Assembly (NCBI GenBank): GCA_003388555.1
Contig: QQVD01000017.1
Location: 1-33,736, forward strand
DNA: 33,736 nt
From: Acidobacteriota bacterium
GTDB lineage: Bacteria > Acidobacteriota > Thermoanaerobaculia > Multivoradales > Multivoraceae
Direction of reading: 5' to 3'
Shown here: positions 25,680 to 33,736 of the stretch, one piece after another
Numbering within the stretch: position 1 is the first letter of the stretch
How the letters are laid out: each line of letters begins with the position of its first letter
Position numbers and translations under genes: made by a program
Notes under the pieces: generated by a model
Told to the model about the DNA's origin: nothing
Seen by the model: the letters and a program-made list of their open reading frames with translations, nothing else
Databases searched by the model: none

Positions 25680-25986
25680 CGAGCAGCTGCCTCGCGTACT
25701 CGCCGTCGAGTTCCCATGGCACGAGGTCCGGACGGTCCGATCACAGGGCTGGACTGGCATCAGGAACGGGACTCTTCTTCGGCTTGCCGCCGAAGCGGGG
25801 TTCGAGGTGTTCCTCACCTCAGATCGAGGCATCGAGTTCGAGCAGAACCTGGCCCATACCGGAGTCGCGGTCGTCATGTTCGTCGCACGCTCGAACCGCC
25901 TCGAACACCTGCTGCCTCTCGTGAAGGAAGTCGAGGTCTTGCTGCCGTCGGTGGCACCGGGTCGACTCGTCAAGGTAGGAGGCTGA
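25663..25986 (+). CDS. DUF5615 PIN-like toxin-type protein
   Basis: 107 residues from the TTG at 25663, which yields the family-typical N terminus MRLLLDEQLP. A TTG at 25654 would add three residues, and its spacing to GGAGG (25646-25650) is very short. Visible motifs: acidic D6-E7 in the first strand, WTGIRNGTLLRLAAEAGFEV, LTSDRGIEFEQNL with D54, and a C-terminal VARSNRLEHLLPLV. In this family the conserved acidic residues lie where PIN nucleases bind metal, so an RNase toxin role is likely but not shown. The antitoxin would be the overlapping DUF433 gene. Confidence 0.85.
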   Translation: MRLLLDEQLPRVLAVEFPWHEVRTVRSQGWTGIRNGTLLRLAAEAGFEVFLTSDRGIEFEQNLAHTGVAVVMFVARSNRLEHLLPLVKEVEVLLPSVAPGRLVKVGG

Positions 25987-26043
25987 CCGACGTGCACTCC
26001 TCCGTCCGCCTTTGCCAGCTGGACAGGCCGGGAGCTCGTGCCC
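25987..26043. other. short gap between convergent genes
   Basis: 57 bases separate the DUF5615 stop from the stop of the minus-strand VWA gene. No hairpin with a T-run was seen, so no terminator is called. Confidence 0.5.
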
Positions 26044-28512
26044 TCAATCCCTCCCCAACCGGTGCAGGGCCAGCTCGGTGAGCACGCAGGCGAGGGCGAT
26101 CGCGACCGCCCATGGCCAGAGGGGGACTTGGCGGCCGGCGGTGCGGCCGGCGGGGTCGAGCAGGGTTTCGTAGTCGGGGTCGTAGGCGCCGCCGGTGAGC
26201 TGGGCGAGGCTGCGTAGCTGCTCGGTCTGGGTGACGGCGGGGGTGCGCTCGTCGACCTGGGGGTAGTAGAGGGTGCGCTGGGTGACGGGGCGCTGGTCGA
26301 CGAGGAGCTGGAAGCGCAGGTCGGCGCCGGGCGCAGGCGGGATCTGGGTCTCGGCGGTGTAGCGGCCGGGGGCGACCTGGCGCAGGGGAACGGTGCGGGG
26401 ATCGGCAGCGCCGGAGAGGCGGACCTCGACCTGGGCGCCGTCGACGTAGCGGCCGCCTTCGGTGCGCAGCTCGGCCTCGAGGGTGAAGTCGGAGCCGCGG
26501 CGGCTGACCTCGAGGCGCTCGGCGGCGACGAACTCGCTCTCGGTGGCGTCGGCGAGCAGCTGCGACCACAGGCGCGCCCAGCCTTCCCAGGCGATCCACT
26601 CGGCGCTCCAGCGCGGCGCCAGATCGGAGGCGAACACCCAGGCGGTGCCGAGGCCCGACTGGCGCACCGCGAGCAGCGGCTTGTCGTCGCCGATGCGCAG
26701 CACGACGCGGCCCTCGTCGGTGGGCTCCATGGTCTGGTAGCCGCGGAGCGGTGGGGCGCTCTGGAGGTCGATGCCGCGCAGGGCGAGGGAGGGCTCGCCG
26801 GCGACGGCCTCGAGGCGCTCCTCCACCAGGGTGCGGTCGCTCTTCTGGCGCGCCTCGTCGAGCAGGATGCGCTGCACGCGGGCTGCGTCGCGCACGAAGT
26901 AGCTCTGGCCGGCGCCCCAGTCGGCGATCTGCTCGAGCAGCTCGCGGTCGGCCTCCTCGCCGACGGCGACGGTGGAGACGGTGATCTCGGCGGCGCGCAT
27001 GCGCGCCACCAGGCCCTCGTAGTCGTCGGGGTAGGTCTTGCCGTCGGAGATCAGGATGACGTGGCGCACCTCGATCTCCTCGTCCACCGCCGAGAGCTGG
27101 CGCAGGCAGGAGTCGAGGGCGGGGTAGAAGTTGGTCTGGGCGCTGGGCTCGATGCGGTCGATGCGGGCGCGGATCTCGTCGCGCTCCGCGGCGGGCTGCA
27201 GCGGCACCACGTCGAAGGTGTTCCAGTCGAAGGCGACGAGACCGAAGAGCTGCTCGTCCTGCAGCTCGCCGAGGGCTGCCTTGGTGGCCTCCTTGGCGAG
27301 GGTGATCTTCTCGCCCTTCATCGAGTAGCTCTTGTCGAGCGCGATCATCAGGGCGACCTTGGGCTCCTCCTCCTCGAGCCGGAAGTGCAGCGGCAGCACC
27401 TCCTCGAGGGCGCCGTCCGACCAGCCCTCCTCGCCGTAGGTCTCGGGGCCGGCGGCGAACAGCACGTTGCCGCCGGCGAGCACCCAGTCGCGCAGGGCGG
27501 CCTGCCGTGCCGGGCTCACCCGGGTGCCGGCGACGTCGCTGAGCACCACGACCTGCCAGGCGGCGAGGTCGGCGGCCCGGGTCGGCAGCTGCTCGGGGGC
27601 GCGGCGGTCGACCTGCCAGCCGCGGCGCTGCAGCACCGACCAGAGCGGCGAGGTGGGGCCGCCGCCCTCCACCGCCAGCAGGCGGCGCGGCGGCTGCACC
27701 TCGAAGGTCTCGATCCAGCGGCTGCTGGCACCGGCGATGCGCAGGGCGAGCGGCGTCGGGCCTTCGCGCTCGAACTCGAGCGGCAGCGCGACGAGGTTGC
27801 GGCCGGGCTCCAGCTCCACCGTGCGGCTGCGGCGCTCGCCGTCGCCGAGGCGGCTCTCGAGCTCGATCGAGGTCGCCTCGGAGGAGACGATCTCGACCTC
27901 GGCGGCCGCTTCGAGGCCGGCCAGCGGCGGCGCCTGGAGGCGCAGGGCGACGATGGTGGGCGGCTGGGCCTGGGTGGCGGCGGGCACGGTGTGCAGGCGC
28001 AGGCCGTCGGCGGCGAAAGCGCGGGCGGCGCGCTCGGCGTCGCCGCGGGTGGCGACACCGTCGGTGATCGCGATCACGTTGCCGACGTGGGAGCGGTCGA
28101 GGCTGGTGCGGGCGGCGTCGAGGGCCGCGGCGAGGTCGCTCGCCGAACGGTCGATGGCTCTCGCCCAGGGCCCGGCGCGGCGGGTGGTCGACGAGCTGTC
28201 GATGAGCTCGAGCTCGCGGGCCTCGGCGACCGAGGCGAGGGGGATGGCACGGTCGGCGAACGGCACCACCACGAACGACGCCGCGTCCTGCTCGAGGCGC
28301 TCGGCCAGCTGCAGCGCCTCGACGGTGGCGGCGGGGTCGACCGAGAGCGACAGGTCGAGCACCACCGCCGCGGCGACGCGGCTCTGGGGGCGCTCGCAGG
28401 ACGGCACCAGCAGCGCCGCGGCGACGCAGGCCACGGCGACGGCGCGCAGCAGGGCGCCGGGGCGCAGCAGCAGCAGTCCAATGCGCTGGAAGGGGCTGCG
28501 GCGCGCGCTCAT
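26044..28512 (-). CDS. membrane protein with two VWA-like domains and a glutamine-amidotransferase-like fold
   Basis: 822 residues. The ATG at 28512 overlaps the previous stop as ATGA. Seen: an N-terminal membrane helix (~20-36); a first VWA-like domain with D53-L-S55-L-S57 and AITDGVATRGD (~146); a GATase1-like stretch (RLLAVEGGGPTSPLWSVLQR, WQVVVLSDVAGTR, VLAGGNVLFAAGPETYG, ~275-368); and a second VWA with a full MIDAS (D393-K-S395-Y-S397, T460, D490). The sequence then returns to a GATase-associated block (LPP-like APPLRGYQTMEP, PLLAVRQSGLGTAWVFASDL). A C-terminal helix (PWAVAIALACVLTELAL) ends the protein. VWA MIDAS sites bind a metal and an acidic partner ligand; the soluble part should face the periplasm. 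It is the last gene of the MoxR-DUF58-BatA-like operon and probably works with its neighbours. Confidence 0.85.
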   Translation of the reverse strand: MSARRSPFQRIGLLLLRPGALLRAVAVACVAAALLVPSCERPQSRVAAAVVLDLSLSVDPAATVEALQLAERLEQDAASFVVVPFADRAIPLASVAEARELELIDSSSTTRRAGPWARAIDRSASDLAAALDAARTSLDRSHVGNVIAITDGVATRGDAERAARAFAADGLRLHTVPAATQAQPPTIVALRLQAPPLAGLEAAAEVEIVSSEATSIELESRLGDGERRSRTVELEPGRNLVALPLEFEREGPTPLALRIAGASSRWIETFEVQPPRRLLAVEGGGPTSPLWSVLQRRGWQVDRRAPEQLPTRAADLAAWQVVVLSDVAGTRVSPARQAALRDWVLAGGNVLFAAGPETYGEEGWSDGALEEVLPLHFRLEEEEPKVALMIALDKSYSMKGEKITLAKEATKAALGELQDEQLFGLVAFDWNTFDVVPLQPAAERDEIRARIDRIEPSAQTNFYPALDSCLRQLSAVDEEIEVRHVILISDGKTYPDDYEGLVARMRAAEITVSTVAVGEEADRELLEQIADWGAGQSYFVRDAARVQRILLDEARQKSDRTLVEERLEAVAGEPSLALRGIDLQSAPPLRGYQTMEPTDEGRVVLRIGDDKPLLAVRQSGLGTAWVFASDLAPRWSAEWIAWEGWARLWSQLLADATESEFVAAERLEVSRRGSDFTLEAELRTEGGRYVDGAQVEVRLSGAADPRTVPLRQVAPGRYTAETQIPPAPGADLRFQLLVDQRPVTQRTLYYPQVDERTPAVTQTEQLRSLAQLTGGAYDPDYETLLDPAGRTAGRQVPLWPWAVAIALACVLTELALHRLGRD

Positions 28513-30236
28513 TCGGTGATCCCCCAGCGGCGCAGCACCGGCTCGGCGAGCAGCGCGAGCAGGGCGAAGAGCAGCCAGCTCTCGCGGCGCAGGGGAGTGC
28601 GCGGCGGCAGCTCGTCGCGGTTGGCAGCGAGCTGCTGCTGGTTGACGCCGAGGGCGGGCGGAGGTTCGGCGCCGCGCGGCGGGTCGGCCTGCGGCGGCGC
28701 ATCGAGATCGTGGGTGGCGAGGCCGGTGAGCAGCTCGTCGAGCACCACCGGGAAGAGCGGCAGCCGGCTCCAGTTGCTGGCCTCGGGCCGGAAGCCGAGC
28801 ACCAGCACGGCGCCGGTCTCGCCGCCCTGCTCGCCTGCGCGCTCGGCGGGTCCGCCGGGCAGCAGGAAGCCGAGCGCGGCGGGCTCCTCGCCTTCGACCG
28901 GCGGCGCCAGCAGCGGCGAGGCTGCGGCTGGGAGCGCCGCGGCGTCCCACAGCGCGGTCTGCTCGATCTCGAGCTCCTCGAGCGCGGTGACGCCGGCGAG
29001 CAGCTCGAGGCGCTCGGGCCGCACCTGGTCGCGCGCGGCGTCGGGGCGGGGCAGCCAGTCGGTCTGCGCCGGCGCCAGCAGCAGCGCCGGCACGGCGGGC
29101 GCGCGGTCGGGGGTGGTGCGGCCGAGCACGGCGACGTCGGCGAGCGAGCGGTCGAGCACCGAGCCCACCGCGTCGACCCGGGTGACGAGCTGGAAGTGGG
29201 GGTTGGCGGCGAGCGAGCGGGCGATCGGCGAGCTGGGGTCGAGATCGGTGAAGACGCGCAGGCGCATCGGGCGCAGCAGCGCCGAGGCGTCGTCGTCGCC
29301 GGGCAGCGCGTCATCGGGAGTCGTGACCCGCGCCGTGATGCGTCGCGCCTGGGTGGCGGCGGGCAGGCGCAGGCGGCCCGACCAGCTCTCGCCCGGGCTG
29401 AGCCGCAGCGCCTGCTCGGCGAGCGGTCGGTTCTCCGGGTCGCCCTTCCCATCCGTGCCGACGCCGTCGTCGCGCACCACCAGGCGGGTCTCCACCGCCT
29501 CGGTGGAGTCGTTGCGCACCTCGACGTAGGCGGAGCTGGCGTTGGCGGGATCGGAGCGCACCTCGAAGGCGGTGAGGGCGACGTTGACCGCCGGCTCGAA
29601 GACGCTCCAGATCGCGGCGTCGGGGGGAGGATCGAGCGGCTGCACCCCGTCGGTGAGCAGCACCAGATCGACCGCGGTGAAGGCGCCGGCGGGCGGCGCC
29701 GGGAAGGCGAGGGCGGCGGCGTGCGCCGGATCGCCGAGACGCGGGCGCCAGCGCTCGGCGAGCTGGCTCAGCCCGGCGGAGAACTGCGCCGCGTCACCGG
29801 CGACGAAGAGGCGGTCGCCGGCGGTGGTGGTGAGGCCGATCGGCGGCGCGGCGCGGCGGCCGATGCGCTCGGCGAGCTCGAGGGCGCGCTCGAAGCGGCT
29901 GGCGCCGGAGGCGGTGCGCGTCGCCATCGACGGCGCGACGTCGATCACCACCAGCGGCTGGCGCAGGGTGCTGCCGCCGCCGCTGAGGCCGGTCCAGGCG
30001 GCGGCGAGCGCGGCGGCGAGGGCGGCCGAGAGCAGCAGCGAGAGCAACCAGCGCCACAGGTCGCGGCGGCGGCTGCGCTGGCGGGCGAGCTTCTCCCAGA
30101 TCTGCAGCGACGCCACCTCGCGTCGTTGCGGCGGGGGCTTCAGCAGGTAGAGCAGCAGCACCGCCAGACCGACGCCGGCCAGCACGGCGATCCCGACGGA
30201 GGGATCGAGGCGGGAGAAGGAGAGCGGCAGGTCCAT
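28509..30236 (-). CDS. BatA-like membrane protein with degenerate VWA domain
   Basis: 575 residues, ATG start. The N terminus has the BatA/aerotolerance-type two-helix module: helix ~14-32, KPPPQRREVASLQIWEKL, helix ~62-81. A VWA-like domain follows: VVIDVAPSMATR gives D99-A101-S103 where D-x-S-x-S is expected, with LLTDGVQ (D196) later. The first MIDAS Ser is Ala, so metal binding may be weakened. The C-terminal half has a GATase-like or Ig-like region and ends in a membrane helix (WLLFALLALLAEPVLRRW). It starts 34 nt after the DUF58 stop and overlaps the next gene by 4 nt. In related operons Bat proteins form envelope complexes with the MoxR ATPase; the exact role here is inferred from context. 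Confidence 0.8.
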   Translation of the reverse strand: MDLPLSFSRLDPSVGIAVLAGVGLAVLLLYLLKPPPQRREVASLQIWEKLARQRSRRRDLWRWLLSLLLSAALAAALAAAWTGLSGGGSTLRQPLVVIDVAPSMATRTASGASRFERALELAERIGRRAAPPIGLTTTAGDRLFVAGDAAQFSAGLSQLAERWRPRLGDPAHAAALAFPAPPAGAFTAVDLVLLTDGVQPLDPPPDAAIWSVFEPAVNVALTAFEVRSDPANASSAYVEVRNDSTEAVETRLVVRDDGVGTDGKGDPENRPLAEQALRLSPGESWSGRLRLPAATQARRITARVTTPDDALPGDDDASALLRPMRLRVFTDLDPSSPIARSLAANPHFQLVTRVDAVGSVLDRSLADVAVLGRTTPDRAPAVPALLLAPAQTDWLPRPDAARDQVRPERLELLAGVTALEELEIEQTALWDAAALPAAASPLLAPPVEGEEPAALGFLLPGGPAERAGEQGGETGAVLVLGFRPEASNWSRLPLFPVVLDELLTGLATHDLDAPPQADPPRGAEPPPALGVNQQQLAANRDELPPRTPLRRESWLLFALLALLAEPVLRRWGITE

Positions 30237-30270
30237 GGAAGGGGAGTCCGAGGGCGCGGCAGGTCTGCGC

Positions 30271-31203
30271 TCAGCGCAGCAGCCGGCCGGTGCGGAAGAT
30301 GCGCTGCACGACGTCGTCGAACTCCTCGCCGGGGTCGGAGCGCAGGAAGGTCCAGTGGCGCTTGCGGCACACCTCGGCGACCGCCTCGTCCTGCAGCTCG
30401 AGCTCGCGGGCGTAGGCGTCGAGCAGACGCTGGTCGACGTGCAGCACGTGCTCGCGCCCGGTCTCGCTGTCGACCAGGCGCAGCCGCCGGCGGCCGCCGA
30501 GGCCGAGCTCCGGCGCCGCCTCCTCGCGGGTGAGCAGGCGCAGCGCCAGCACGTCGTGGCCGAGGCACAGGCGGGCCATCGCCTCCACCGCGCCGTCGTC
30601 GAAGAGGTCGCTGATCACCACCACGAGGCCGCGGCGGCGGGGCACCGCGAGGAAGTCGCGCAGCGCCGTCTCGAGGCGGGTGGCGCCTTCGGTGCGGGCG
30701 TGCTCGAGGCAGCGCAGGATGCGGTGGATCTGGGTCGGTCCGCGCAGCGTCGGCAGCGCCTCGACGATGCGCTCGCGGTAGAGCATCAGGGTGACGCGGT
30801 CGAGGTTGACCAGGCCGATGTAGGCGATCGCGGCGCAGAGCCGGCGGGCCATGCCGAACTTGGTGCGCGCCAGCTCGATCTCCTCGTCCGGCTCCCCTTC
30901 CATCGAGCGCGAGCAGTCGAGCAGGAGGTAGATCGGCAGGTCCTCCTCCTCCTCGAAGGTGCGCACCAGCAGCTTGTCGAAGCGCAGGTAGGCGGGCCAG
31001 TCGACGAAGCGCAGCGAGTCGCCCTCGACGTAGGGGCGGTAGTCGGCGAACTCGACGCCCGAGCCGCGCTTGCGCGAGCGGTGCTCGCCCTTGAAGGCGC
31101 CGGGCAGCATGCGCCGCGACACCAGGCGCAGGCGCTCGAGCCGGGCGAGGAAGTCGGCGTCGAACAGCTCGCTGGTGGCGGCCGGCGCCGGTCGTGCGCT
31201 CAC
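30271..31203 (-). CDS. DUF58 domain protein with intact VWA MIDAS
   Basis: 310 residues, GTG start overlapping the moxR stop as GTGA. The DUF58 signature is clear: HRSRKRGSGVEFADYRPYVE, GDSLRFVDWPAYLRFDKLLV (~41-80). It is followed by a VWA core IYLLLDCSRSMEGE with D96-x-S98-x-S100 and VVVISDLFDDG (D199). No membrane segment or signal is present, so it is probably cytoplasmic. DUF58 proteins are regularly encoded next to MoxR ATPases and are thought to be their VWA partners. The tight overlap supports that pairing here. Confidence 0.92.
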   Translation of the reverse strand: MSARPAPAATSELFDADFLARLERLRLVSRRMLPGAFKGEHRSRKRGSGVEFADYRPYVEGDSLRFVDWPAYLRFDKLLVRTFEEEEDLPIYLLLDCSRSMEGEPDEEIELARTKFGMARRLCAAIAYIGLVNLDRVTLMLYRERIVEALPTLRGPTQIHRILRCLEHARTEGATRLETALRDFLAVPRRRGLVVVISDLFDDGAVEAMARLCLGHDVLALRLLTREEAAPELGLGGRRRLRLVDSETGREHVLHVDQRLLDAYARELELQDEAVAEVCRKRHWTFLRSDPGEEFDDVVQRIFRTGRLLR

Positions 31204-32219
31204 GGCGCCGGGGTGTGCTCGAGGATCTCGGCGATCAGGTCGTCGGTGTCGATGCCCTCCGCCTCACCCTCGAAGTTGAGCAAGAGCCGGTGGCGCAGGA
31301 TCGGCGGCGCCATCGCCTGCAGGTCGGCCGCGGCGACGTGGGCGCGGCCGTGCATCAGCGCGTGCACCTTGCCGGCCAGCACCAGGCCCTGGGCGCCGCG
31401 CGGCGAGGCGCCGATGCGGGCGAAGCGGCGCACGTTGGCGGTGCACAGCTCGCTCTCGGGGTGAGTGGCCAGGGTGAGGCGGATGGCGAAGTCCATCAGC
31501 TCGTCGGCGATCGGCAGCGCCCGCACGGTGCGGCGCAGGTCGAGCACGCCGTCGGCGGTGAGGATGCGGTCGGCCACCGGTTCGCGGGTGCCAGTGGTGC
31601 GGTCGAGGATCTCGCGCAGCTCGTCGCGGGTGGGGAAGGTCATGCGCAGCTTCATGAAGAAGCGGTCGAGCTGCGCCTCGGGCAGCGGGAAGGTGCCCTC
31701 CATCTCCAGCGGGTTCTGGGTCGCCAGCACGAAGAACGGCTCGTCGAGCCGGTGGGTGACGTCGCCCACCGAGACGGTGCGCTCCTGCATCGCCTCGAGC
31801 AGCGCCGACTGCGTCTTGGGGGTGGCGCGGTTGATCTCGTCGGCGAGCAGCAGGTGGGTGAAGATCGGCCCGGGCCGGAAGGCGATCGACTTGTTGCCGT
31901 GCTCGTCCTCCTGGAGGATCTGGGTGCCGATGATGTCGCCGGGCATCAGGTCGGGAGTGAACTGGATGCGCGAGAAGTCGAGCCGCAGCACGTCGCCCAG
32001 CGTTTGCACGAGCTTCGTCTTGCCGATGCCGGGGATGCCCTCGAGCAGCACGTGGCCGCCGGCGAGCAGGCAGGTGAGCAGGGCGTCGACGGTCTCCTTC
32101 TGGCCGACGATCACCTTGCCGATCTCGGCCGCGGCGCGGTCGAACTGGACCTGGAAGTCGTGCAGCCGCTGCTCGGTGTCGGCGGGCGAGAGCTCGGCGG
32201 TGGAGGGGCTGGAGGTCAT
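31200..32219 (-). CDS. moxR: MoxR-family AAA+ ATPase
   Basis: 339 residues from the ATG at 32219. A GTG at 32273 would add 18 residues and overlap the upstream stop as GTGA, but those residues look unlike the family. Motifs: Walker A GIPGIGKT (61-68, K67), Walker B LLLADE (D127, E128), sensor-1 ATQNP (N169), Arg finger in EAQLDRFFM (R186), sensor-2-like GASPRGAQGL near the C-terminal lid. MoxR ATPases act as chaperone-like remodelers that, with VWA-domain partners, mature or assemble enzyme or envelope complexes. Three VWA-type genes follow directly, which fits this role. The physiological client is unknown. Confidence 0.93.
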   Translation of the reverse strand: MTSSPSTAELSPADTEQRLHDFQVQFDRAAAEIGKVIVGQKETVDALLTCLLAGGHVLLEGIPGIGKTKLVQTLGDVLRLDFSRIQFTPDLMPGDIIGTQILQEDEHGNKSIAFRPGPIFTHLLLADEINRATPKTQSALLEAMQERTVSVGDVTHRLDEPFFVLATQNPLEMEGTFPLPEAQLDRFFMKLRMTFPTRDELREILDRTTGTREPVADRILTADGVLDLRRTVRALPIADELMDFAIRLTLATHPESELCTANVRRFARIGASPRGAQGLVLAGKVHALMHGRAHVAAADLQAMAPPILRHRLLLNFEGEAEGIDTDDLIAEILEHTPAP

Positions 32220-32269
32220 GGGCGAAAGGCCTTGAGGGGGAAGTGAGGTGATGGGAGGTCGGAAAAGGC

Positions 32270-33736
32270 TCACGAGTCGTCGCGCTGCCGGTCCTTCTCC
32301 TTCGGCTGCGGGGTGAAGTACTGGCGCAGGGCCTCGCGGTGGTGGCGCGGCACCTGCTGGTGCTGGCGCTGCTCGTCGGGACGGCTCCAGTCGCCTTCCG
32401 GGAGGCGCTCGACCGGGGCCTCGGCGCTCTCCTGGCGCGACGCGCGCCAGCGGCGCTCGGGACGCTGCTCGCGCTCGGCGAGCTCCTCGCGCGCCTTGAG
32501 CAGGGTGAGCTCGAGGGTCACCGGGCTCTCGGCCCCGGCTTCGTCGCCGTAGAGCTGGAAGTCGCCGCTCTGCGGCCCGGAGCTGTCGCCGCCGCCGGCG
32601 CCGGGACGCTGCTCGCCACTCTGCTCGCCCGCCTGTTCGCCGGCCATCTGCATGCCGTCGCCGCGCATCCTCTGGTCGGTGGCGCCGGCCTTGGCCTGAC
32701 GGAGCTGGGCGGCGCCGGTCGGCGGCAGCTCGATCGGCTGCACGTCGTCGGACGGCTCGCGTTCGCCCGACTCGCGCTCGGCGCCGGCGGCCATCTGGTC
32801 GCCGGGTGGGGCGCTCTGGCCCTTGCCGTGCTCGGGATCCGCGCCGCGCCGCTCGTCGGCCCCTTCGTCGCCCGCTTCGCCGGCCTCGCCCATCGCGGCG
32901 TCGCGGGCCAGCTCCTCGAAGGCGCCGCGCGCCGCCTGCGGCGTGGCGTCGTCGCCCTGCGGCGATCCCTCGGGCGCCTCGCCGAGCCTGGCGCCGAGCT
33001 CCTCGGCCAGCTCCTCGAGCCGCGCCAGCGCCTCGGGGCTCAGCTCACCCTCGAACTGCTCGAGCTGCGCCAAGGCGTCGGCGTCGAGGGTCGAGCGGTC
33101 GGCTGCGAGCAGCGCGGCGAGCCGCGGGTCGAGCTGGCGCAGCTCGCCGAGATCCTGCAGCTGGGTGGGCTCTTCGGCGATGTCGGACGCCCGCTCGTCG
33201 GTGGTGCGCTGGCGCTGCGCCGCCTCGCCCGAGGTCTCGTCCTCCGCCGTCGCTTCGCCGCGCGAGGCGAGCAGCACCGAGCCTCGCGACCCGGACGGCT
33301 CCGGCAGCGGCACCAGGGCGGCGAGCAGCAGCAGCGGCAGCGACCAGAGCAGGGTGCGAGGCGGCGCCAGCGGCGCGACGCGGCGCGGCGCCAGGTCGGA
33401 GGCGGTGGACTCGGCACGCTGCAGGACCAGCGAGCGCATGCCGCGGCGCAGGGCCGGATCGGCGCCGTCGTCGCTCGCCGTCCGCTGGGCGAAGGGCTTG
33501 GCGGTCTTGAGCAGATCGGCCAGCGAGTGCGAGCGGTCGACCGCCGCCGCCGCGCCGAGCAGCTCGTCGCCGCGACGCGCGCGCCAGGTCTCGTGGAGCA
33601 GCGCAGCGAGCGCCAGCACCGCCAGCAGCGCCAACGCGGTGAGCGCCACCGAGCCGAGGAGCAGGACGCCGGCGAGGCGGCCGAGCAGCAGCAGTGCCGC
33701 CGCGGCCGGCAGCAGCAGCGCGGCGCGGCCGACCGC
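32270..33736 (-). CDS. membrane protein with acidic Gln/Gly/Glu-rich low-complexity region (5' end outside window)
   Basis: 488 codons are open to the right edge. The hydrophobic reading continues past the first internal GTG (33649) to position 33736, so the true start lies outside. Seen: two or more N-terminal membrane helices (LLLLGRLAGVLLLGSVALTA, LALLAVLALAALLHE); a short loop; a third helix (LLWSLPLLLLAALVPLP); a Leu/Glu helical stretch (ALARLEELAEELGARLGEAP); a low-complexity acidic region with repeats such as AGEQAGEQSGEQ; and a charged tail (KEKDRQRDDS). This layout and its place before moxR resemble DUF4175-like proteins, but I cannot confirm the family. It is probably an inner-membrane component of the MoxR-VWA system. 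Confidence 0.75.
   Translation of the reverse strand, partial: AVGRAALLLPAAAALLLLGRLAGVLLLGSVALTALALLAVLALAALLHETWRARRGDELLGAAAAVDRSHSLADLLKTAKPFAQRTASDDGADPALRRGMRSLVLQRAESTASDLAPRRVAPLAPPRTLLWSLPLLLLAALVPLPEPSGSRGSVLLASRGEATAEDETSGEAAQRQRTTDERASDIAEEPTQLQDLGELRQLDPRLAALLAADRSTLDADALAQLEQFEGELSPEALARLEELAEELGARLGEAPEGSPQGDDATPQAARGAFEELARDAAMGEAGEAGDEGADERRGADPEHGKGQSAPPGDQMAAGAERESGEREPSDDVQPIELPPTGAAQLRQAKAGATDQRMRGDGMQMAGEQAGEQSGEQRPGAGGGDSSGPQSGDFQLYGDEAGAESPVTLELTLLKAREELAEREQRPERRWRASRQESAEAPVERLPEGDWSRPDEQRQHQQVPRHHREALRQYFTPQPKEKDRQRDDS

Noticed and set aside
24701-26043. tRNA, rRNA or insertion-sequence ends around the toxin-antitoxin cassette
   Set aside because: No tRNA-like cloverleaf, transposase motif or terminal inverted repeats were seen by eye.
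25970-29452. A 1160-codon minus-strand frame overlapping the VWA genes
   Set aside because: Arg/Pro/Ala-rich shadow. The other frame has MIDAS motifs, membrane helices and ATGA gene overlaps.
27061-29529. An 822-codon plus-strand frame opposite the VWA and BatA-like genes
   Set aside because: No recognisable domains, biased composition, and fully antisense to well-supported genes.

Overview
High-GC window (GC-rich third positions, long spurious antisense ORFs) from a Gram-negative-type bacterium. It carries an IPTL-CTERM-like C-terminal sorting tail, giant secreted proteins built from CARDB, FlgD-like and Ig/FN3 modules, an RHS/YD-repeat protein, and a MoxR-DUF58-VWA operon. This mix fits Acidobacteriota (for example a Thermoanaerobaculia-like lineage), but Myxococcota or a related high-GC phylum cannot be excluded. 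The taxonomic call is inference from gene content only.

Layout. (1) Positions 1-24700, minus strand: two coupled giant genes. The first to be transcribed (24700 to 7502) encodes a 5732-residue exported protein. From the N terminus it has a signal peptide, a zincin-like HExxH domain, an alpha/alpha-toroid repeat domain, five CARDB domains, a FlgD-like domain, a WD40-like propeller, many Ig-like and FlgD-like units, FN3 domains (one interrupted by a discoidin domain), a second propeller set inside an Ig-like domain, a tandemly duplicated three-domain block, a DUF11-like domain, and an IPTL-type tail with membrane helix and basic end. Its stop codon overlaps, as ATGA, the start of a second exported gene. 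That gene encodes an RHS protein of at least 2501 residues: signal peptide, a transglutaminase-like fold with apparently lost catalytic residues, Ig-like region, DUF6531, and about two dozen YD repeats. It runs off the left edge, so its C-terminal (possibly toxic) end is not visible.

(2) Positions 24701-25268: a spacer with a small AT-rich patch, a perfect 12-bp palindrome, and what looks like the decayed end of a small conserved gene broken by a nonsense codon. (3) Positions 25269-25986, plus strand: a compact toxin-antitoxin-type cassette with an orphan HicB-like mini-protein, a DUF433 antitoxin-like protein and a DUF5615 PIN-like protein. (4) Positions 26044-33736, minus strand: a tightly packed operon. 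It encodes a membrane protein with an acidic, Gln/Gly/Glu-rich low-complexity region (5' end outside the window), a MoxR AAA+ ATPase, a DUF58 protein with an intact MIDAS, a BatA-like membrane protein with a degenerate VWA site, and a large membrane protein with two VWA-like domains and a glutamine-amidotransferase-like fold. This is the classic MoxR-VWA arrangement thought to act in envelope-associated assembly or stress functions.

The most unusual part is the coupled pair of giant exported proteins. I infer a cell-surface system in which a sorted, multi-domain scaffold is made in step with an RHS protein. No partner, cargo or function is demonstrated by the sequence alone.
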